A stretch of DNA of 17,474 nucleotides, taken from positions 1 to 17,474 of the forward strand of contig CAJOLO010000010.1 in the NCBI GenBank assembly GCA_905235345.1, written 5' to 3'. The translations under genes were made by a program, and so were the position numbers. The notes below the pieces were generated by a model that made no database searches, had not been told where the DNA came from, and saw only the letters and a list, made by a program, of their open reading frames with translations. The DNA is from an uncultured Lachnospiraceae bacterium (GTDB taxonomy: Bacteria > Bacillota > Clostridia > Lachnospirales > Lachnospiraceae). Position 1 is the stretch's first letter. Each line of letters begins with the position of its first letter. This document shows, piece after piece, positions 14,953-17,474 of this stretch.

Positions 14953-15945
14953 TCAAACTAATATTCCAAAATGTTTATATGCCAAATCGGTAGCTACACG
15001 TCCTTTAGGGGTTCTTGCGAGCAGACCATTCTTTATAAGATATGGTTCATACACCTCTTCTATAGTCCCCGGATCTTCACCGATTGCCGCTGCCAATGTA
15101 TCAAGTCCTACAGGCTTTCCGTTAAATTTATCAATAATCGTAAGAATTATATTCCTGTCAATCTGATCCAATCCAAAAGAATCAACCTCCAGCTGATCCA
15201 GAGCCTTTCTGGCAACCTCCTGCGTGATTGAACCATCATACGAAACTTCAGCAAAATCTCTTACCCGTTTCAATAATCTGTTGGCAAGCCTTGGAGTACC
15301 TCTTGAACGTCTTGCTATCTCCAAAGCTCCTTCCTTATCAATCGAGATATCAAGCACCTTCGCTGATCTTGTTACAATCTCCGCAAGTTCCTCCTTGGAA
15401 TAGAACTCTAATCTGTTAACAACGCCGAATCTGTCTCTAAGCGGTGCCGTAAGCATACCGGCCCTGGTTGTAGCACCCACCAGGGTAAAATGAGGAAGGT
15501 CAAGTCTTATGCTTCTTGCTGCCTGTCCCTTTCCAATCATTATATCAATTGCAAAATCCTCCATTGCGGGATATAAAACTTCCTCAACCTGTCTGTTAAG
15601 TCTGTGTATCTCGTCTATGAACAATACATCATTCTCACTGAGATTATTGAGTATTGCCGCCAATTCACCCGGCTTTTCGATAGCCGGACCTGATGTAATC
15701 TTCAGATGGCTTTCCATCTCATTGGCAATGATTGATGCCATAGTTGTTTTGCCCAGTCCCGGAGGTCCGTACAAAAGAACATGGTCCAACGCCTCACCTC
15801 TGTTCTTCGCCGCCTCAATAAATACCTTTAGGTTATTCTTAACTTTTTCCTGCCCAATATAATCATCAAACAGAGTAGGACGTAAATTATTCTCAATCTT
15901 TACATCCTCAGGCAGTATCTGTGTACTAATAATTCTATCTTCCAT
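14953..15945 (-). CDS. ruvB: Holliday junction branch migration ATPase RuvB
   Basis: 330 residues. Walker A GPPGLGKT (about 60-67), Walker B FIDEIHRL (D111, E112), sensor-1 GATTRAGML (about 157-165) and the arginine-finger region LRDRFG (about 169-174) are all intact. The C-terminal winged helix (EDPGTIEEVYEPYLIKNGLL then RTPKGRVAT) binds DNA. RuvB forms a hexameric ring that drives branch migration together with RuvA. It starts 15 nt after ruvA, and its AGGA ribosome binding site (9 nt before the ATG) lies just past the ruvA stop codon. Full length for the family. Confidence 0.98.
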   Translation of the reverse strand: MEDRIISTQILPEDVKIENNLRPTLFDDYIGQEKVKNNLKVFIEAAKNRGEALDHVLLYGPPGLGKTTMASIIANEMESHLKITSGPAIEKPGELAAILNNLSENDVLFIDEIHRLNRQVEEVLYPAMEDFAIDIMIGKGQAARSIRLDLPHFTLVGATTRAGMLTAPLRDRFGVVNRLEFYSKEELAEIVTRSAKVLDISIDKEGALEIARRSRGTPRLANRLLKRVRDFAEVSYDGSITQEVARKALDQLEVDSFGLDQIDRNIILTIIDKFNGKPVGLDTLAAAIGEDPGTIEEVYEPYLIKNGLLARTPKGRVATDLAYKHFGILV

Positions 15946-15960
15946 TTACTATTTTCCTAT

Positions 15961-16575
15961 TCAAAAAATCTTCTTCAAAGACTCCTTCAGAAGCTTATCG
16001 GTTTCCATATTGTCAGCACCCGGTACCTGTTTTATTGCTTTCATAGCTTCAAATTCAGAATACCCTAAACTAACCAGAGCCATTACCGTATCCGAAATGT
16101 TATTACTTCCCCCGTTAAGCGAATCTGATACTTCTCCGCTCAAAGTTTCATCTGCTGTATCAAGAACATTCTCGTATTTCAACTTATCCTTCAATTCCAT
16201 GATCAACCGGTTTGCACCCTTAGCTCCGACTCCGTTAGCTCTTGTGATTGCTTTAGTATCGCCCATCATAACGGCAAGAGATAAATCCTTAACCGAAAGA
16301 GTTGAAAGAATAGATAAAGCCACTTTAGGTCCTATACCGTTAACCGATATCAACAGCTTAAATGTATCCAACTCCTCTTTGGTCGGAAAGCCAAACAAAG
16401 AAATCTCGTCCTCTCGAACATACATATATGTATATAGTTTAATCTCCTGATGCAATGTGCCTGCATCTGCAAGTACTTTACCGGAAGTAAATATACGATA
16501 GCCAATACCCTGATTCTCCACAATCAGACAATCATCATATATCCCTTCAACGGTTCCTTTAACATAACCAATCAT
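15961..16575 (-). CDS. ruvA: Holliday junction DNA helicase subunit RuvA
   Basis: 204 residues. The N-terminal OB-fold (MIGYVKGTVEGIYDDCLIV and on to about 65), two helix-hairpin-helix motifs (ISVNGIGPKVALSIL at about 77-91 and ANGVGAKGANRLIMEL at about 113-128) and a C-terminal domain (about 155-204) that contacts RuvB are all present. RuvA binds the four-way junction and recruits RuvB. The ATG at 16575 has AAGGA 8 nt upstream. It is the first gene of the minus-strand run ruvA-ruvB-zapA-U32-rodA-pbp. No classical LexA box was recognised upstream, so SOS control is not shown. Confidence 0.97.
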   Translation of the reverse strand: MIGYVKGTVEGIYDDCLIVENQGIGYRIFTSGKVLADAGTLHQEIKLYTYMYVREDEISLFGFPTKEELDTFKLLISVNGIGPKVALSILSTLSVKDLSLAVMMGDTKAITRANGVGAKGANRLIMELKDKLKYENVLDTADETLSGEVSDSLNGGSNNISDTVMALVSLGYSEFEAMKAIKQVPGADNMETDKLLKESLKKIF

Positions 16576-16607
16576 ATCTAAATTCCTTGCATTACTTATT
16601 AATTAGA

Positions 16608-16625
16608 TTTGTTACGGTCAACAAA
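16608..16625. promoter_or_regulatory. Dyad upstream of ruvA (candidate operator)
   Basis: Perfect arms TTTGTT (16608-16613) and AACAAA (16620-16625) around a 6-bp spacer, further flanked by GA and TC. It contains a TTGACC on the minus strand, but a promoter there would start too close to the ruvA ribosome binding site. It does not match the Bacillus LexA box. Function is inferred from position only. Confidence 0.3.
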
Positions 16626-16669
16626 ATCACACCCTTATATATAAGAGAATCTTAATGAATTCAGTTATA

Positions 16670-16697
16670 AATATAACAAATGATAAAAAATCCGCAA
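16670..16697 (-). promoter_or_regulatory. Putative ruvA operon promoter
   Basis: On the minus strand TTGCGG (16697-16692), a 16-nt spacer and TATATT (16675-16670). It would give a leader of about 90 nt containing the dyad at 16608-16625. Match quality is moderate. Confidence 0.35.
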
Positions 16698-16786
16698 CAA
16701 ACAATTCTCGAATAGTATATCACATTTCAACAAAATATGCTATCATATAAATAAAAAAAACACATCATCTTGTTATTATTTTTTTA

Positions 16787-16821
16787 CCATCACAGGCACG
16801 CGCTAAAGCACCTGTTTATGG
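16787..16821. repeat. Imperfect hairpin in the divergent region
   Basis: CCAT and ACAGG on the left pair with CCTGT and ATGG on the right, with a one-base bulge opposite two bases and a GC-rich loop. The T-run lies before it on the plus strand, so it is not an intrinsic terminator in either direction. The rest of the 339-nt divergent region (16576-16914) has no open gene. Confidence 0.3.
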
Positions 16822-16825
16822 AATC

Positions 16826-16854
16826 TGTACAATATGTACAATCCAATATACAAT
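16826..16854 (+). promoter_or_regulatory. Putative promoter with TGTACAAT repeats for the YprB-like gene
   Basis: TGTACAAT at 16826 and 16835 and TATACAAT at 16847 form three related repeats, two of them 9 bp apart. TGTACA (16826-16831), 17 nt and TACAAT (16849-16854) could be -35 and -10 boxes. The repeats could also be a repressor site. An alternative extended -10 (TGCTATCAT) ends at 16746. Confidence 0.35.
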
Positions 16855-16914
16855 ATTAAAGAGTTTCGCAATCACCTGATTATCTTAAATATTTGAAAGG
16901 AACTGTGGTTATTT

Positions 16915-17474
16915 ATGAAAATATTTAATTATGAACATAACGAAGATATTATATCTGAACTCAAAGATTATACAAAAATTTACTATGAACAACTAAAAGA
17001 ACATTCTCTCATTAACAAAATAACCGACCGGTCCGGCCGGGAAGATAACTTTGCTGAAAATCGTTATCTTTATTTTGATATAGAAACCACAGGATTATCT
17101 GCACGAAATTCAACTCTTTACCTTATAGGTGCATTATGGATTGATAAAGGTATCATACATATCAGACAATGGTTTAATGATAACGGATATTCTGAAGCAG
17201 AGCTGATATCATCATTTAATGAATTCTGTGCCGATTTTACACATTTAGTTCACTTTAACGGTGCAACCTTCGATGTTCCATACATTAAGGAAAAATCAAA
17301 AAAACATTCTGTTACAACCAATAATATTGAAAAACTTATTCAGCTTGATATTTTTAAGGAGATACGATCATATAAGAATCTGTTAGGATTAGATAATGTT
17401 AAACAGGTCACTATTGAAAAATATCTCGGATTGCAACGTAAAGATACATATTCCGGAGGCGAGCTTATTAATGT
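16915..17474 (+). CDS. YprB-like ribonuclease H-fold exonuclease, partial (cut by window end)
   Basis: I translated this directly; 186 codons are open to the window edge. The ATG at 16915 is preceded by AAAGGA at an unusually long spacing of about 12 nt; no better in-frame start was seen. The core begins with YLYFDIETTGLS (D55 and E57, the first metal-binding pair of DEDD exonucleases), then LYLIGALW, HFNGATFDVPYI (D120), and a later segment VKQVTIEKYLGLQRKD. This arrangement matches the RNase_H_2/YprB family, of unknown exact substrate, often annotated as an exonuclease-like protein. The C-terminal part is outside the window, so the last catalytic aspartate and any extra domain cannot be checked. 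Transcribed divergently from ruvA. Confidence 0.8.
   Translation, partial: MKIFNYEHNEDIISELKDYTKIYYEQLKEHSLINKITDRSGREDNFAENRYLYFDIETTGLSARNSTLYLIGALWIDKGIIHIRQWFNDNGYSEAELISSFNEFCADFTHLVHFNGATFDVPYIKEKSKKHSVTTNNIEKLIQLDIFKEIRSYKNLLGLDNVKQVTIEKYLGLQRKDTYSGGELIN

Noticed and set aside
16608..16625. SOS (LexA) box upstream of ruvA
   Set aside because: No GAAC-N4-GTTC or CGAAC-type sequence is present; the dyad there has a different core.

Overview
The window looks like a chromosomal segment of a low-GC Clostridia, most likely a Lachnospiraceae (Roseburia/Agathobacter/Butyrivibrio-like). This is inferred from the AT-rich composition, GGAGG ribosome binding sites, sigma-A type promoters, and protein families typical of that group: a ruvAB-zapA-U32 cluster joined to a RodA-family/class B PBP pair, a NUDIX hydrolase, a class B sortase, and polA-coaE next to an FtsA-fold protein. 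No database search was possible, so the taxonomic call is inference.

Layout. From right to left, nearly all genes lie on the minus strand. At the far right a plus-strand YprB-like DEDD nuclease (16915 to the window end, partial) diverges from a long minus-strand run: ruvA, ruvB, zapA, a U32/RlhA-type protein, a FtsW/RodA-family glycosyltransferase and a class B penicillin-binding protein (16575 to 9023), with small gaps that suggest one operon. It links Holliday-junction processing, divisome assembly, rRNA modification and peptidoglycan synthesis. A NUDIX hydrolase with its own extended -10 promoter and a strong palindromic terminator follows, then a class B sortase with a TTG start, then a tRNA-Leu(CAA) with a consensus promoter and its own terminator.

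Between the tRNA and polA (about 7100 to 4700) the character changes. There is a relic of the right end of an IS200/IS605-type transposon (tnpB C-terminus plus end hairpin), an unexplained nested inverted repeat, a RelBE-type toxin-antitoxin pair with a direct-repeat operator, a convergent XRE/LexA-fold regulator whose protease dyad appears to be lost, and a divergently transcribed zinc-finger anti-sigma-like membrane protein without an adjacent sigma factor. This is the accessory part of the window.

At the left, polA (proofreading site degenerate), coaE and an FtsA-like actin-fold protein (cut by the window start) form another minus-strand run.

Several long reading frames start too far upstream. 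Ribosome binding sites, a terminator and a promoter show that polA, the antitoxin, sortase, NUDIX and zapA begin internally, and the coordinates below use those starts. I found no clearly novel multi-gene system. The best leads are the divergent dead-LexA-type regulator/orphan anti-sigma pair, the nested inverted repeat at 6843-6899, and the IS605 relic with its possible omega-RNA remnant.
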